The notes: generated by a model from the letters alone, not told the origin. A DNA stretch of 64,000 nucleotides from Clostridiales bacterium (GCA_021736985.1 JAIPEW010000004.1:1-64000); one strand, 5' to 3'; shown: positions 1 through 7,469, counted from the first letter of the stretch. Program-made: numbers and translations.

Positions 1-156
1 GTCTGCATTGATGATGTTGTTTTCAGTTATCCTCAAAGGATTGTGCACTCCCGCATATCCTTCGTGTTCCACACTATTCTTCTGCGGTGAGTCTTCCATA
101 CGGCTGTCGCCTGCTGGAAGTTGGCTGCACTTCGTTCCTTTCTTGGTAACATTCAT
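1..156 (-). CDS. Group II intron-encoded protein, N-terminal fragment
   Basis: This is an open frame from an ATG at 156 to the window edge, 52 codons, preceded by AGGAG at suitable spacing. The translation starts MNVTKKGTKCSQLPAGDSR and continues with no stop. The position inside the intron, after domain I-like sequence, and the style of the N-terminus fit a reverse transcriptase/maturase that would mobilise the intron. None of the RT motifs lies in the window, so whether the protein is intact cannot be judged. The ORF track missed it because the frame leaves the window. Confidence 0.6.
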   Translation of the reverse strand, partial: MNVTKKGTKCSQLPAGDSRMEDSPQKNSVEHEGYAGVHNPLRITENNIINAD

Positions 157-560
157 TTACTATCATCTCCTAAGGTTCAGCCCTTCCCTGGTGATGTCGA
201 CTTCACCGGGTACTATGGCCTCGGCTGACTTCTCATGACAAATCTTGTTTCAACCGTGATTTGAAATTCATCTCCTCACGTCCATGAGACCTCCCCGGGT
301 AAGAGCGCAGTCTTTCCTTCCATCTGTCTGCCACATTTACACCGTAGACTTCCGGATAGTTTTGGGCTTTAGTTTGTTTAGCAACCTTACCCAGCCTACA
401 TGTGCCTGATGTGATTCCTGTTCGTCAGACCGGAAGTTTGCCTCCAGCTTCCTTCAGATTCCACCTCGCGATGGACACCCTTGCCTTTGGCTATGTGCTT
501 GGCACTATCAACCCGCACTCGGGACTTTCACCCGTTAGACTACGCCCATGCCGGGCACAC
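1..560 (-). mobile_element. Group II intron, 5' portion (runs off the left edge)
   Basis: Read on the minus strand, the element begins at 560 with GTGTGCCCGGC, a group II intron 5' end, followed by GGGTGAAAGTCCC and a structured stretch typical of domain I. It carries the start of an intron-encoded protein at 156. The 3' part, with the rest of the reverse transcriptase and domains V/VI, lies outside the window. The 5' splice site sits a few bases behind the terminator hairpin of the upstream SASP gene, an insertion preference known for bacterial class C introns. The class itself is inferred, not proven. Confidence 0.8.
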
Positions 561-561
561 T

Positions 562-595
562 AGAAAAGAGGGCTATTATTAATAGCCCTCTTTTT
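562..595 (-). terminator. Terminator of the first SASP gene
   Basis: GAGGGCTATTATTAATAGCCCTC forms a hairpin followed on the minus strand by CTTTTCTA. It directly follows the SASP stop codon region, and the group II intron 5' end lies immediately behind its T-tract. The A-rich other flank could let it work on both strands. Confidence 0.8.
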
Positions 596-614
596 ATCCG
601 AGCCTTGTTTTAAA

Positions 615-881
615 TTAATACGTCTGCTGTGTAGTTTCCAGGCCAATCTGCTGAGTCTGGTTTATAGCTTGCTGCCCTTGATTCATAAGAGATTGCTGAC
701 CAAGAGCTACCAGGCGCTTGGTTATATTTCCCCCGATATAACCGTTGTCCCGGCTGGTAAGACTACCCTTGTCCATAGCATCGTAATTGGTTATACCTAA
801 TTCACCTGCAACTTCGTACTTCATCTGATCGATAAAACTGTTTGAGTTAGGTAAAACCTTTTGATTAGTATCATCAGCCAT
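615..881 (-). CDS. Alpha/beta-type small acid-soluble spore protein
   Basis: This 88-residue protein carries the family marks: YEVAGELGI, the region cleaved by the GPR germination protease, then DKGSLTSRDNG and GGNITKRLVALGQQ, which contact DNA. Such proteins coat and protect forespore DNA and supply amino acids at germination. AAGGAGG precedes the ATG. A sigma-G-like promoter lies at 957-987 and a terminator follows the gene, so it is probably monocistronic. It is a close paralogue of the gene at 1180-1446. The Gln-rich C-terminal tail (GQQAINQTQQI) is shared by both copies. Confidence 0.92.
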   Translation of the reverse strand: MADDTNQKVLPNSNSFIDQMKYEVAGELGITNYDAMDKGSLTSRDNGYIGGNITKRLVALGQQSLMNQGQQAINQTQQIGLETTQQTY

Positions 882-956
882 AAGAGTATTACCTCCTTAA
901 TTGTTATTAGCTAAAGTTACCTAAATAATTTTTATTAAGGTTGTTTAGCTTATTTT

Positions 957-987
957 TATTATGATTTAAATACCGAATAATAATTCG
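957..987 (-). promoter_or_regulatory. Sigma-G-like forespore promoter for SASP gene 615-881
   Basis: On the minus strand CGAATT is separated by 18 bp from CATAATA. This fits the sigma-G pattern (GAAT-type -35, CATANTA -10). The paralogous SASP gene has TGAATT-N18-CATAATA at the equivalent place, so the pair supports each other. The start site is inferred. Confidence 0.6.
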
Positions 988-1099
988 TTGTAAGTAAAAC
1001 CATTAAAGTCAACATTTATACCAACAGTAAGTATATTATTTTAAGATAAAAATTTTCATTTTTTTTCGTTATAATAATGCATATTTCCAATAAACTTAC

Positions 1100-1140
1100 A
1101 AAAAATAGGACTACTAGCAATAAAATTGCCAGCAGTCCTT
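1100..1140 (-). terminator. Terminator of the second SASP gene
   Basis: On the minus strand AGGACTGCTGGCAAT pairs with a near-complement that ends in AGTCCT and is followed by ATTTTTT. It lies about 40 bp after the stop of the 1180-1446 gene. Apart from this terminator and the 957-987 promoter, the 300-bp gap between the two SASP genes shows nothing recognisable. Confidence 0.75.
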
Positions 1141-1179
1141 TGAAACCAAGCCTGGAATTTGATAAAGACTGTTGCTATT

Positions 1180-1446
1180 TTAATAAGTTTGCTGTGTAGT
1201 TTCCAGGTCAATTTGTTGAGTCTGATTAATAGCTTGCTGTCCTTGGTTTATCATCGCTTGTTGGCCAAGGGCCACCAGGCGTTTGGTTATATTACCCCCG
1301 ATATAACCGTTGTCCCTGCTAGTTAGACTACCCTTGTCCACAGCGTCGTAATTGGTTATACCAAATTCATTAGCAACTTCGTATTTCATCTGGTTTATAA
1401 TTCCATATGATCCGGGAAGAACCTTTTGATTAGTACTCCTGGACAT
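1180..1446 (-). CDS. Alpha/beta-type small acid-soluble spore protein (paralogue)
   Basis: This 88-residue protein is about 85 percent identical by eye to the product of 615-881. It shares the GPR-site region YEVANEFGI, the DKGSLTSRDNG block and the TKRLVALGQQ helix. The differences cluster at the N-terminus (MSRSTNQKVLPGSYG). AAGGAGG lies just upstream of the ATG. It has its own sigma-G-like promoter and terminator, so the two genes arose by tandem duplication with their control regions. Spore DNA protection is inferred from the family. Confidence 0.92.
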   Translation of the reverse strand: MSRSTNQKVLPGSYGIINQMKYEVANEFGITNYDAVDKGSLTSRDNGYIGGNITKRLVALGQQAMINQGQQAINQTQQIDLETTQQTY

Positions 1447-1519
1447 TTTTTACCTCCTTATAAGTATATTAGCTAAAGTTACAAAAATACTACTTTATTA
1501 TTGTTTTTCAGCTTGCTTT

Positions 1520-1550
1520 TATTATGAGATATTCTTAGGTTAAAAATTCA
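1520..1550 (-). promoter_or_regulatory. Sigma-G-like forespore promoter for SASP gene 1180-1446
   Basis: TGAATT, an 18-bp spacer and CATAATA are seen on the minus strand about 75 bp upstream of the ATG. The arrangement is the same as that upstream of the other SASP gene. Confidence 0.6.
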
Positions 1551-1612
1551 TTGTAAGTCAACCCATTTAAGTCAACTTTTATATAAAAAACAATTTATTA
1601 TAAAATAATTAG

Positions 1613-2014
1613 TTATATACTATAATTTATAGATAAATTATTAGTCAACATACTAACCTTTGACATTGAAATTTCATTTTCTATACATCTAGAGGCATAT
1701 GTAGCTAGTCTTGTGGACTTTGCAGAATTAAAAGTGTTTATTGCTTTTATAAGCCCTATAGTTCCTATAGATACTAGATCATCAAATTCTTCTCCTGAAC
1801 TTTCAAATTTCTTAATAATGTGTACAACAAGGCGTAGATTTCTTTCAATCAGGACATTGCGCGCATTGCTGTCACCTTCAGCCAGTAACTTCAGGTATTC
1901 TGCTTCTTCTTTCTCTGATAGAGGCTTGGGGAAACTATTGTTTGCTATGTGAGACAGAAGAAAAAAAACACCATTTATAATCGACGCCACAACAAGTGTC
2001 CACAGACCGGGCAA
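1613..2014 (-). CDS. sigK: RNA polymerase sigma-K factor, N-terminal half (split or truncated gene)
   Basis: The sequence matches the N-terminal half of pro-sigma-K: a hydrophobic pro-segment (VVASIINGVFFLL), then PLSEKEEAEYL, ARNVLIERNLRLVVHI and the region 2 core ISIGTIGLIKAI. Homology stops right after RCIENEI, where the intact family continues into regions 3 and 4; here about 17 unrelated residues and a stop follow. In Bacillus subtilis the skin element splits sigK at this same IENE position (around codon 112). The ORF-track ATG at 2038 cannot be the start because AAAGGAGG lies just inside it; TTG at 2014 has correct spacing. The C-terminal half is not in the window and would be expected to the left. 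Confidence 0.8.
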   Translation of the reverse strand: MPGLWTLVVASIINGVFFLLSHIANNSFPKPLSEKEEAEYLKLLAEGDSNARNVLIERNLRLVVHIIKKFESSGEEFDDLVSIGTIGLIKAINTFNSAKSTRLATYASRCIENEISMSKVSMLTNNLSINYSI

Positions 2015-2050
2015 GTATACATTCCTCCTTTGTAACACATTAGGTTATAT

Positions 2051-2085
2051 ATTATATGGAATTAAGTAAAATATGGTGTATGTCC
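2051..2085 (-). promoter_or_regulatory. Possible sigma-E-type promoter of the sigK fragment
   Basis: On the minus strand GACATACA and CATATAAT lie about 19 bp apart and some 40 bp upstream of the proposed TTG start. CATATAAT resembles the mother-cell sigma-E -10 element, and sigK is a known target of sigma-E. The -35 match is weak. Confidence 0.35.
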
Positions 2086-2176
2086 AGCTAAAATTTTAAT
2101 AATTAAATTTATTCATGTAAAAGTATTTTTAAGTTATAATGAAAGTAATAATTATAATATGGTGGAGGTTTTATAA

Positions 2177-2872
2177 ATGTCTCTTGCGTTATTTGGGTAT
2201 AAAGATCTGCGTGAAAAAATCAATTGTGAAAAAGAATGGATGAAAAATGATTTTTCTGAATGCCCCTTGCAATATGATTCTGAAGCCTGCTGGATAAAAA
2301 ATGCACCTATTTGCAGATTGTATTTACTTGAATCATATTGCAATGCTTTTGGCATTTACCAGATTTTAAACAAGGAGTTTAATGATACCCTTGCAGATGA
2401 AATAAAAAAATTGCAGCTAAATCCTATACTTGAAGTAGGAGCCGGTAATGGTGAGTTAGCAAAAGTGTTAAGAAAACGCGGTATTGATGTATATGCAGTT
2501 GATTCATTCAAAGATTCACTTCCAGAAAGAGCACTTAATAAAACAGATTTACCGGAAAAATTAGATTATAGGGATGCAATTGATAAGTATAAGCCGGAAT
2601 TAATAATATGCAGCTGGATGCCTCAGGGAGAAGATTGGACAGTTTATTTTAGAAATATTGAATCCGTTAAAGCATATATATTAATAGGTGAAATTGATGG
2701 AAGATGTGGTACAAGAGAATCATTTAAAGAAATTCCAGGCTGGGCAAATCATGTTCTAAAAGAACCTAATAAATGGTCTATGTGCCGTACAGATTACGGC
2801 TTGGATTTTGATAAGCCTGAAATATGGTGGAGGCATTCACAGATTATAATATATAAACGGCAAACCAGCTAG
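2177..2872 (+). CDS. SAM-dependent methyltransferase-like protein
   Basis: This 231-residue protein contains a class I methyltransferase motif I, ILEVGAGNGELAKVL, at about residues 82-96, followed by an acidic strand end (VYAVDSF) that would bind the SAM ribose. The first 75 residues (with CPLQYDSEACWIKNAP) may form a helical substrate cap. GGAGG lies 8 bp before the ATG. The gene is alone between the divergent sigK fragment and tRNA-Pro. No substrate can be named. It could be a cargo gene of a mobile region, given its neighbours. Confidence 0.6.
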   Translation: MSLALFGYKDLREKINCEKEWMKNDFSECPLQYDSEACWIKNAPICRLYLLESYCNAFGIYQILNKEFNDTLADEIKKLQLNPILEVGAGNGELAKVLRKRGIDVYAVDSFKDSLPERALNKTDLPEKLDYRDAIDKYKPELIICSWMPQGEDWTVYFRNIESVKAYILIGEIDGRCGTRESFKEIPGWANHVLKEPNKWSMCRTDYGLDFDKPEIWWRHSQIIIYKRQTS

Positions 2873-2943
2873 TTTTAAAATAAACTTGACTTTATGGCTT
2901 ATAATATGTATAATACACAATGCACGTTATACAAGTAGTTTGT

Positions 2944-3020
2944 CGGGGCGTAGCTCAGCTTGGTAGAGCGCTACCTTGGGGTGGTAGAAGCCGCACGTTC
3001 AAATCGTGTCGCTCCGACCA
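2944..3020 (+). tRNA. tRNA-Pro (anticodon GGG)
   Basis: The 77-nt cloverleaf has acceptor arms CGGGGCG/CGCTCCG with one G-T pair, a D-arm TAGCTCAGCTTGGTAGAG, an anticodon stem CTACC/GGTAG around loop TTGGGGT (anticodon GGG), a T-arm with GTTCAAATC, discriminator A and an encoded CCA. Confidence 0.95.
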
Positions 3021-3023
3021 GTT

Positions 3024-3080
3024 TTTAAAATTAAGAAGTGGGCCCGAGCACTAAGCTCAGGTCCACTTCTTAATTTTAAA
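3024..3080 (+). terminator. Long inverted repeat behind tRNA-Pro, probable terminator
   Basis: Arms of about 25 bp (TTTAAAATTAAGAAGTGG and its complement CCACTTCTTAATTTTAAA, plus GAGC/GCTC around a short loop) form a strong hairpin starting 4 bp after the tRNA. The 3' side is U-rich but lacks a clean T-run. It also abuts the transposase remnant, so it may instead be an element end. Confidence 0.5.
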
Positions 3081-3086
3081 CGACAG

Positions 3087-3372
3087 TTAACTTAATCCGT
3101 GCAAAAAGCGGCGCCAAACATGCTTTGGATAATTAAGAAAGCGGTAAATAACGTCCTTACCAGGCAATGACTGCCCTCGCTCACTTTGTAATAAGCGATA
3201 CAGATTGTGGCCTTCAAAAACCAGGGTGAAGATAATTTTGAACACTGCTAGACTTGATAAACCAAAAAGATTTCATTATCCCCACGGTACGAAGAAGACG
3301 ACCTACCTGTAAGGTATAAAAAATTTGATTAAAGCGTTGTTCATGCTTCTCAAGCAGATGGTTTTATTGTAT
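3087..3372 (-). pseudogene. IS4-type DDE transposase remnant (N-terminal part, frameshifted)
   Basis: Translation of the minus strand in two frames gives HEQRFNQIFYTLQVGRLLR, then after a frameshift FGLSSLAVFKIIFTLVFEG and SERGQSLPGKDVIYRFLN, ending WRRFLHGLS and a stop. The order of motifs recalls the N-terminal region of IS4-group transposases. The catalytic DDE domain is absent. A stop, a frameshift and the missing C-terminus show it is dead. It lies directly against the truncated reverse transcriptase at 3380, so its insertion may have removed the 3' end of that intron. Confidence 0.6.
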
Positions 3373-3379
3373 TATTGTT

Positions 3380-4389
3380 TCAAGACACCTTGAATCGAAG
3401 TGCATCAGCGCGATACTGGAAACATACCACGAAATCCTCAATATATCTCACTAAATACGCTTCTCCTTTAAGCCTTGGCTTAACAACTTTCTCAAACAAA
3501 AGGTCTAGTACATAGTGAAGGTATATATTACTGAGAAGTACGCTGATTGAACCCCCTTGAGGAATTCCCATTTCGTTCGGGTGTATTATCCTGTCTTCCA
3601 TTACTCCAGCTTTAAGCTTAAGCCACCGCTTTATCAAACTGATTATTCTGGGATCACCTATGCGGTGTTCTAGCTCTTTTTAACCACGTGTTCAAACCAT
3701 AAATCTAGTACGTAATGAAGGTAGATATTAGCCAGTAATGGTGATAGTGGGCCGCCTTGGAATGTTCCTTCTTTGCATGGTTCCCACTTACCGTCCTCCA
3801 TAATTCCTGCTTTTAGAAAACGCATAACTAGCCTTTTAATGTTAAGATCACTAATTCTCTGTTCAATACACTTTAATAACCATTTGTGATCGACATGGTC
3901 GAAGAAGCCCCGAATATCCGCGTCTACAATGTAGCTGATCTTTCCTCTTTCTATGATATAGTTCAGCCTTTTCAGCGCATCATGACAGCTTCTATTTAGC
4001 CTGAATCCGTAAGAGAAAGACATAAAATTTTGCTCAAATATATTTTGTAGTATTTTATTCAGCGCCGATTGCACCATTTTGTCTTCATAGGCTGGTATTC
4101 CTAGTGGACGTATAGCTTTCCCGTCCCCCTTAGGAATATAAACTCTTTTGACAGGCTGGGGTTAGTATGCCATTTGTTTTAGCCTGTATACCAGGTTGCT
4201 TAGGTTTTCTGACAGGTTAGCTTCGTATTCCGCTTTAGTTATTTCATTTACCCCTGCTACCTTATTATTTGATAATTCCTGGTAACACTGATATAACAAT
4301 TCAATGTTTATAAGGTGATAAAGCGAAGTGAACACTTTTTGGGGGTTTGCTTTTGCAACTTCTGCTATTCTTGCTAATTTTGTTTCCAT
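3380..4389 (-). pseudogene. Group II intron reverse transcriptase, broken and chimeric
   Basis: The frame starts METKLARIAEVAKANPQ behind AGGGGGT. It reads in frame through RVYIPKGDGKAIRPLGIP and SYGFRLNRSCHDALKRLNY, except for one TAA at 4162-4164. RT motifs include IVDADIRGFFDHVDH and FQGGPLSPLLANIYLHYVLD. After VVKKS and a frame change, a second copy of the palm region begins (ELEHRIGDPRIIS, then IPQGGSISVLLSNIYLHYVLD, then RYIEDF). The same domain is therefore present twice with different sequence. The catalytic YADD is replaced by YIED in the only copy that reaches it. Thumb, X and endonuclease domains are missing. Confidence 0.8.
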
Positions 4390-4784
4390 GTTATTATCTA
4401 CCCCCTGTGTGTAGTACATGTCTCCTTAACAAGAGCTATGATATTGTTGTCGCCTTTCCTCCGTGGACGTTACTCCTCTTCGTAGGTACGGGTTACCTAT
4501 GTGACCATTGTACAGCATGTCTACTCTCTAACTCCGGGAAAGCTCTACCAAACTAGTCAAAGCGCGTGATAGAGTGTTGTCTTCCAGTCTTTCGACACCG
4601 TCGACATTCCCGCTGCAGCTCATTTCGTAGCTCAATCACTTTCAGGCCTACTGCCTAACTAACTGTCAACGCTTAATACAAACAATTACTTACTTGCATC
4701 CATGACTTGCTACTGGTGGCTCGGCTTAAGCCTTACCATGTAGGGTTTTTACCCACTAAATCACACGGCCTTGCCCGGCCGCAC
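3380..4784 (-). mobile_element. Decayed group II intron lacking its 3' end
   Basis: The minus strand begins at 4784 with GTGCGGCCGGGCAAGG, a group II 5' end. About 390 bp of non-coding, structured sequence follows before the reverse transcriptase relic. The element stops abruptly at about 3380, inside the RT palm region and against a transposase remnant, so the X/maturase region and domains V and VI are gone. It cannot splice. This covers the gene-free stretch 4420-4784. Unlike the other two introns in the window, it is not placed directly behind a minus-strand terminator. Confidence 0.75.
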
Positions 4785-4815
4785 CGAAAGTTGAGTTAAT
4801 AAATTTGGGTATTGT

Positions 4816-4843
4816 CTGCAGTTATATTACTGCAGTTTTTTTT
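4816..4843 (+). terminator. Plus-strand intrinsic terminator
   Basis: CTGCAG-TTATATTA-CTGCAG is followed by eight T residues on the plus strand. No intact plus-strand gene lies directly upstream. The nearest is tRNA-Pro 1.8 kb away across mobile-element debris, so it may once have ended that transcript. Confidence 0.65.
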
Positions 4844-4947
4844 ATATAAATCTTAAAAAAATACAAAATTCCTTATTTATAATAATTTCAATGCAACTGT
4901 TCAATATATTCTCAAACACACTTCTATTTTGTACAAAGTTGTTAGTA

Positions 4948-4975
4948 TTGGATATACTACTTTTTATGATATAAT
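4948..4975 (+). promoter_or_regulatory. Sigma-A-like promoter upstream of the betaine-binding gene
   Basis: TTGGAT and a perfect TATAAT are separated by 16 bp, some 135 bp before the start codon. The leader up to 5110 shows no recognised riboswitch. Confidence 0.5.
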
Positions 4976-5109
4976 TCTTTACAATAAATTGCAAGCAGGT
5001 ATATATATCAATAATTTGCTAAAAGGAGGCGTATACGTATTTAAATTACGTTTTAATTTTACTTAGTTGTAATCTTACTACTAAAAATACTTTAATAGGA
5101 GGGTTTTTT

Positions 5110-6021
5110 TTGTATAAGTTATTTAAAACCTTAACTTTGACGCTGGTTATTATATTTGCAGCTGGAATTCTTTTTGGATGTGGTGGAGAACAGCAGGGTA
5201 CTTCAGAACAAAACGAAAACGGTAGTGAAAAAACCACTACCCAGGATACTACAAATAAAGAAATTAACATTGGATATGTAGAGTGGGACGATTGTGTTGC
5301 TGTAACGTACGTAATGAAACACGTACTTTCCGATATGGGGTATAACGTTAATATTACCTCGGTTGATGCTGGTGTTATGTGGAGTGGTGTAGCCCAGGGG
5401 GACTTTGATTTTGTTATGGGAGCATGGTTGCCAAAAACCCAGGCAGATTATTGGAAAGAATTTAAAAATGATGTAGTTGATCTCGGTCCTAACTATAAAG
5501 GAGCTAAAATAGGACTTGTTGTACCTGAATATGTTAACTTTGATTCTATAGAACAATTAAATGAACATAAGGATAAGTTTAATGGTGTTATTACTGGTAT
5601 TGAGCCAGGAGCAGGTATTATGCAGACAACTGAAAAAGCTATTAGTGAATATGGTTTAGATTTGGAATTAAAAGACAGCAGTAGTGCAGCAATGGCAGCA
5701 TCCTTACAGAGAGCTGTTAACAATGATAAATGGATTGTAGTAACTGGTTGGAACCCCCACTGGAAATTTGCTAAATGGGATCTTAAGTATTTAGAAGACC
5801 CCAAAAAGATTTATGGTGGCGAAGAACACATAAATACGTTAGCCCGCCAGGGATTAAAAGAAGACATGCCAGATATTTATAGTATTGCAGACAAGTTCTA
5901 CTGGACTTCAGAAGAAATAGGTCCTATAATGCTAAAGATTCAAAGTGGTATGAGTGCTGACAAAGCAGCTAAGGAATTTATTAATAAACATCCTGACATA
6001 GTTAAAAAGTGGACATCTTAA
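5110..6021 (+). CDS. Glycine betaine-type ABC transporter substrate-binding lipoprotein
   Basis: This 303-residue protein begins with a lipoprotein signal: KTLTLTLVIIFAAG, then the lipobox LFGC with the lipidated Cys at about 22, and a Ser/Thr/Glu-rich linker. The mature part matches OpuAC/ProX-type proteins (NIGYVEWDDCVAVTYVMKH, FDFVMGAWLPKT, VTGWNPHWKFAKWDLKYL). The Trp-rich segments would form the aromatic cage for quaternary ammonium compounds. The start is TTG at 5110 behind AGGAGG. No permease or ATPase gene adjoins it, so it must work with components encoded elsewhere. Betaine is the best guess; choline or carnitine is possible. A separate promoter and riboswitch follow it. Confidence 0.85.
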   Translation: MYKLFKTLTLTLVIIFAAGILFGCGGEQQGTSEQNENGSEKTTTQDTTNKEINIGYVEWDDCVAVTYVMKHVLSDMGYNVNITSVDAGVMWSGVAQGDFDFVMGAWLPKTQADYWKEFKNDVVDLGPNYKGAKIGLVVPEYVNFDSIEQLNEHKDKFNGVITGIEPGAGIMQTTEKAISEYGLDLELKDSSSAAMAASLQRAVNNDKWIVVTGWNPHWKFAKWDLKYLEDPKKIYGGEEHINTLARQGLKEDMPDIYSIADKFYWTSEEIGPIMLKIQSGMSADKAAKEFINKHPDIVKKWTS

Positions 6022-6025
6022 TTTA

Positions 6026-6054
6026 TTGACAGTTTTTTAACCAACTGGTAAACT
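6026..6054 (+). promoter_or_regulatory. Sigma-A-like promoter of the SAM-riboswitch operon
   Basis: TTGACA, a 17-bp spacer and TAAACT lie just upstream of the aptamer. The predicted transcript would start about 20 bp before the riboswitch P1 helix. Confidence 0.6.
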
Positions 6055-6080
6055 GTACAATGTAAATAAAAAAATAGTGT

Positions 6081-6193
6081 TCTTATCCTGAGAGGTGGAG
6101 GGACTGGCCCTATGAAGCCCAGCAACCACTTGGTTAGTCCGGCCAAGTAAGGTGCTAAATCCTGCAGGAGAATTTGTCTTCTGGCAGATAAGA
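6081..6193 (+). ncRNA. SAM-I (S-box) riboswitch aptamer
   Basis: The P1 strands TCTTATC and GATAAGA enclose the S-box core: GAGAGGTGGAGGGACTGGCCC, then GAAGCCCAGCAACC and AAGGTGCTAAATCC. These are the conserved blocks of the SAM-I aptamer. The 3' strand of P1 overlaps AAGAGG, which can also pair with CCTCTT of the following terminator, giving the usual switch: SAM bound, P1 formed, terminator allowed. It controls the homocysteine operon that follows. Confidence 0.95.
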
Positions 6194-6210
6194 GGTGATT
6201 ACTTTGCACA

Positions 6211-6238
6211 AAAGCCTCTTCTATGAAGAGGCTTTTAT
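6211..6238 (+). terminator. Riboswitch-controlled terminator
   Basis: AAAGCCTCTTC-TAT-GAAGAGGCTTTT lies 18 bp after the aptamer. The left arm is complementary to AAGAGG in the P1 3' strand, which provides the antiterminator. The ORF-track start at 6195 lies in this leader and is not real. Confidence 0.92.
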
Positions 6239-6272
6239 TACTTGGAATAGAGCACTTAGTGGAGGTGTATTA

Positions 6273-7448
6273 ATGCCGGGCGAAAAAAGTTACGAAGAGA
6301 TTAATCAAAAAATTAAAGAAGGAAAAGCAGTTGTAGTTACTGCCGAAGAATTAATTTCTATGGTAGATGAAAAAGGAGTAACTCAAACTACCCAGGAAGT
6401 TGATGTTGTAACTACAGGAACCTTTTCCCCTATGTGCTCTTCCGGAGCTTTCTTAAATATTGGTCACACAATACCTAAAATGAAAATGAACAACATATGG
6501 CTTAATGATGTACCTGTTTACGGGGGCATTGCAGCAGTAGATGCTTATATTGGTGCTGCTTCTGTGCCAGAAAATGATCCTTTTAACAACAATTATCCGG
6601 GTGAATTCAAGTATGGCGGAGGACATGTAATACATGACCTGGTTGCTAGAAAATCAATTCATCTTGAAGCTGAAGCTTATGGAACTGATTGTTATCCAAG
6701 GCGTGAGTTAGAAACTACTATTACTCTAGACGATATTAATGAAGCAACATTATTTAATCCACGAAATTGTTATCAAAGCTATAATTGTGCTGTAAATCTC
6801 ACATCTGAGACTGTATACACTTATTTGGGCATGTTAAAACCAAACATGGGAAATGCTCACTATGCTACTGCCGGACAATTAAGCCCGCTGCTTAAAGACC
6901 CTTATTTTAAAACTATCGGTGTTGGTACCCGGATTTTTCTGGGAGGCGGAATTGGTTATGTAGCATGGAACGGAACACAACATTCTCCTGGATTTTTACT
7001 TACCGGTTGTAACAATGAAAAAAAAGGACCTGCTGGAGGAACCCTGTCTGTTTTGGGTGATCTCAAGCAGATGAAACCTGAGTGGCTGCTCGGAACCAGT
7101 GTTTTGGGTTATGGATCTACTTTAACAGTTGGAATTGGAATTCCTATACCTGTATTAAATGAAGAAATTTGTTATTATGCGTCAGTAAAGGATAAAGATT
7201 TGTATGCCCCGGTAATAGACTATGGAGAGGGCTACCAAAAAGGAAAGACTGATCCTATAAAGATAGCCAGTTTTGCAGAATTAAAATCAGGTAAAATCAC
7301 TATAAATGACAAAGAGGTTCCTACAGCTCCTCTTACCAGTTATACCAAGGCAAAAGAAATTGCTGTTTCATTGAAAGAATGGATTGCCTGCGGTAAATTT
7401 ACGCTAGGACAGCCCAGCCAACTGCTTCCCGGGCCCGATAACCGGTAA
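6273..7448 (+). CDS. hcyB: Homocysteine biosynthesis protein (DUF39/COG1900 family)
   Basis: This 391-residue protein starts at ATG 6273 behind GGAGGTG, downstream of the riboswitch terminator. It matches the DUF39 family, one of the proteins shown in methanogens and implicated in anaerobic bacteria to form homocysteine from aspartate semialdehyde and a sulfide donor without O-acylhomoserine. Visible family features are TGTFSPMCSSGAFLNIGH near residue 50, several conserved Cys (TDCYPRRE, NPRNCYQSYNCA) and a Gly-rich core (GTRIFLGGGIGYVAWNGTQH). The Cys residues are candidates for sulfur transfer. The gene is followed within 21 bp by the NIL-ferredoxin gene. Control by SAM fits a methionine-pathway role. 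Confidence 0.88.
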   Translation: MPGEKSYEEINQKIKEGKAVVVTAEELISMVDEKGVTQTTQEVDVVTTGTFSPMCSSGAFLNIGHTIPKMKMNNIWLNDVPVYGGIAAVDAYIGAASVPENDPFNNNYPGEFKYGGGHVIHDLVARKSIHLEAEAYGTDCYPRRELETTITLDDINEATLFNPRNCYQSYNCAVNLTSETVYTYLGMLKPNMGNAHYATAGQLSPLLKDPYFKTIGVGTRIFLGGGIGYVAWNGTQHSPGFLLTGCNNEKKGPAGGTLSVLGDLKQMKPEWLLGTSVLGYGSTLTVGIGIPIPVLNEEICYYASVKDKDLYAPVIDYGEGYQKGKTDPIKIASFAELKSGKITINDKEVPTAPLTSYTKAKEIAVSLKEWIACGKFTLGQPSQLLPGPDNR

Positions 7449-7469
7449 TAATTTTCAAGGAGTGAAAAT

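Noticed and set aside
8-238. 76-residue plus-strand ORF in the track
   Set aside because: It is antisense to the group II intron and its encoded protein and has no ribosome site.
4347-4556. 69-residue plus-strand ORF
   Set aside because: It is antisense to the structured 5' part of the decayed group II intron.
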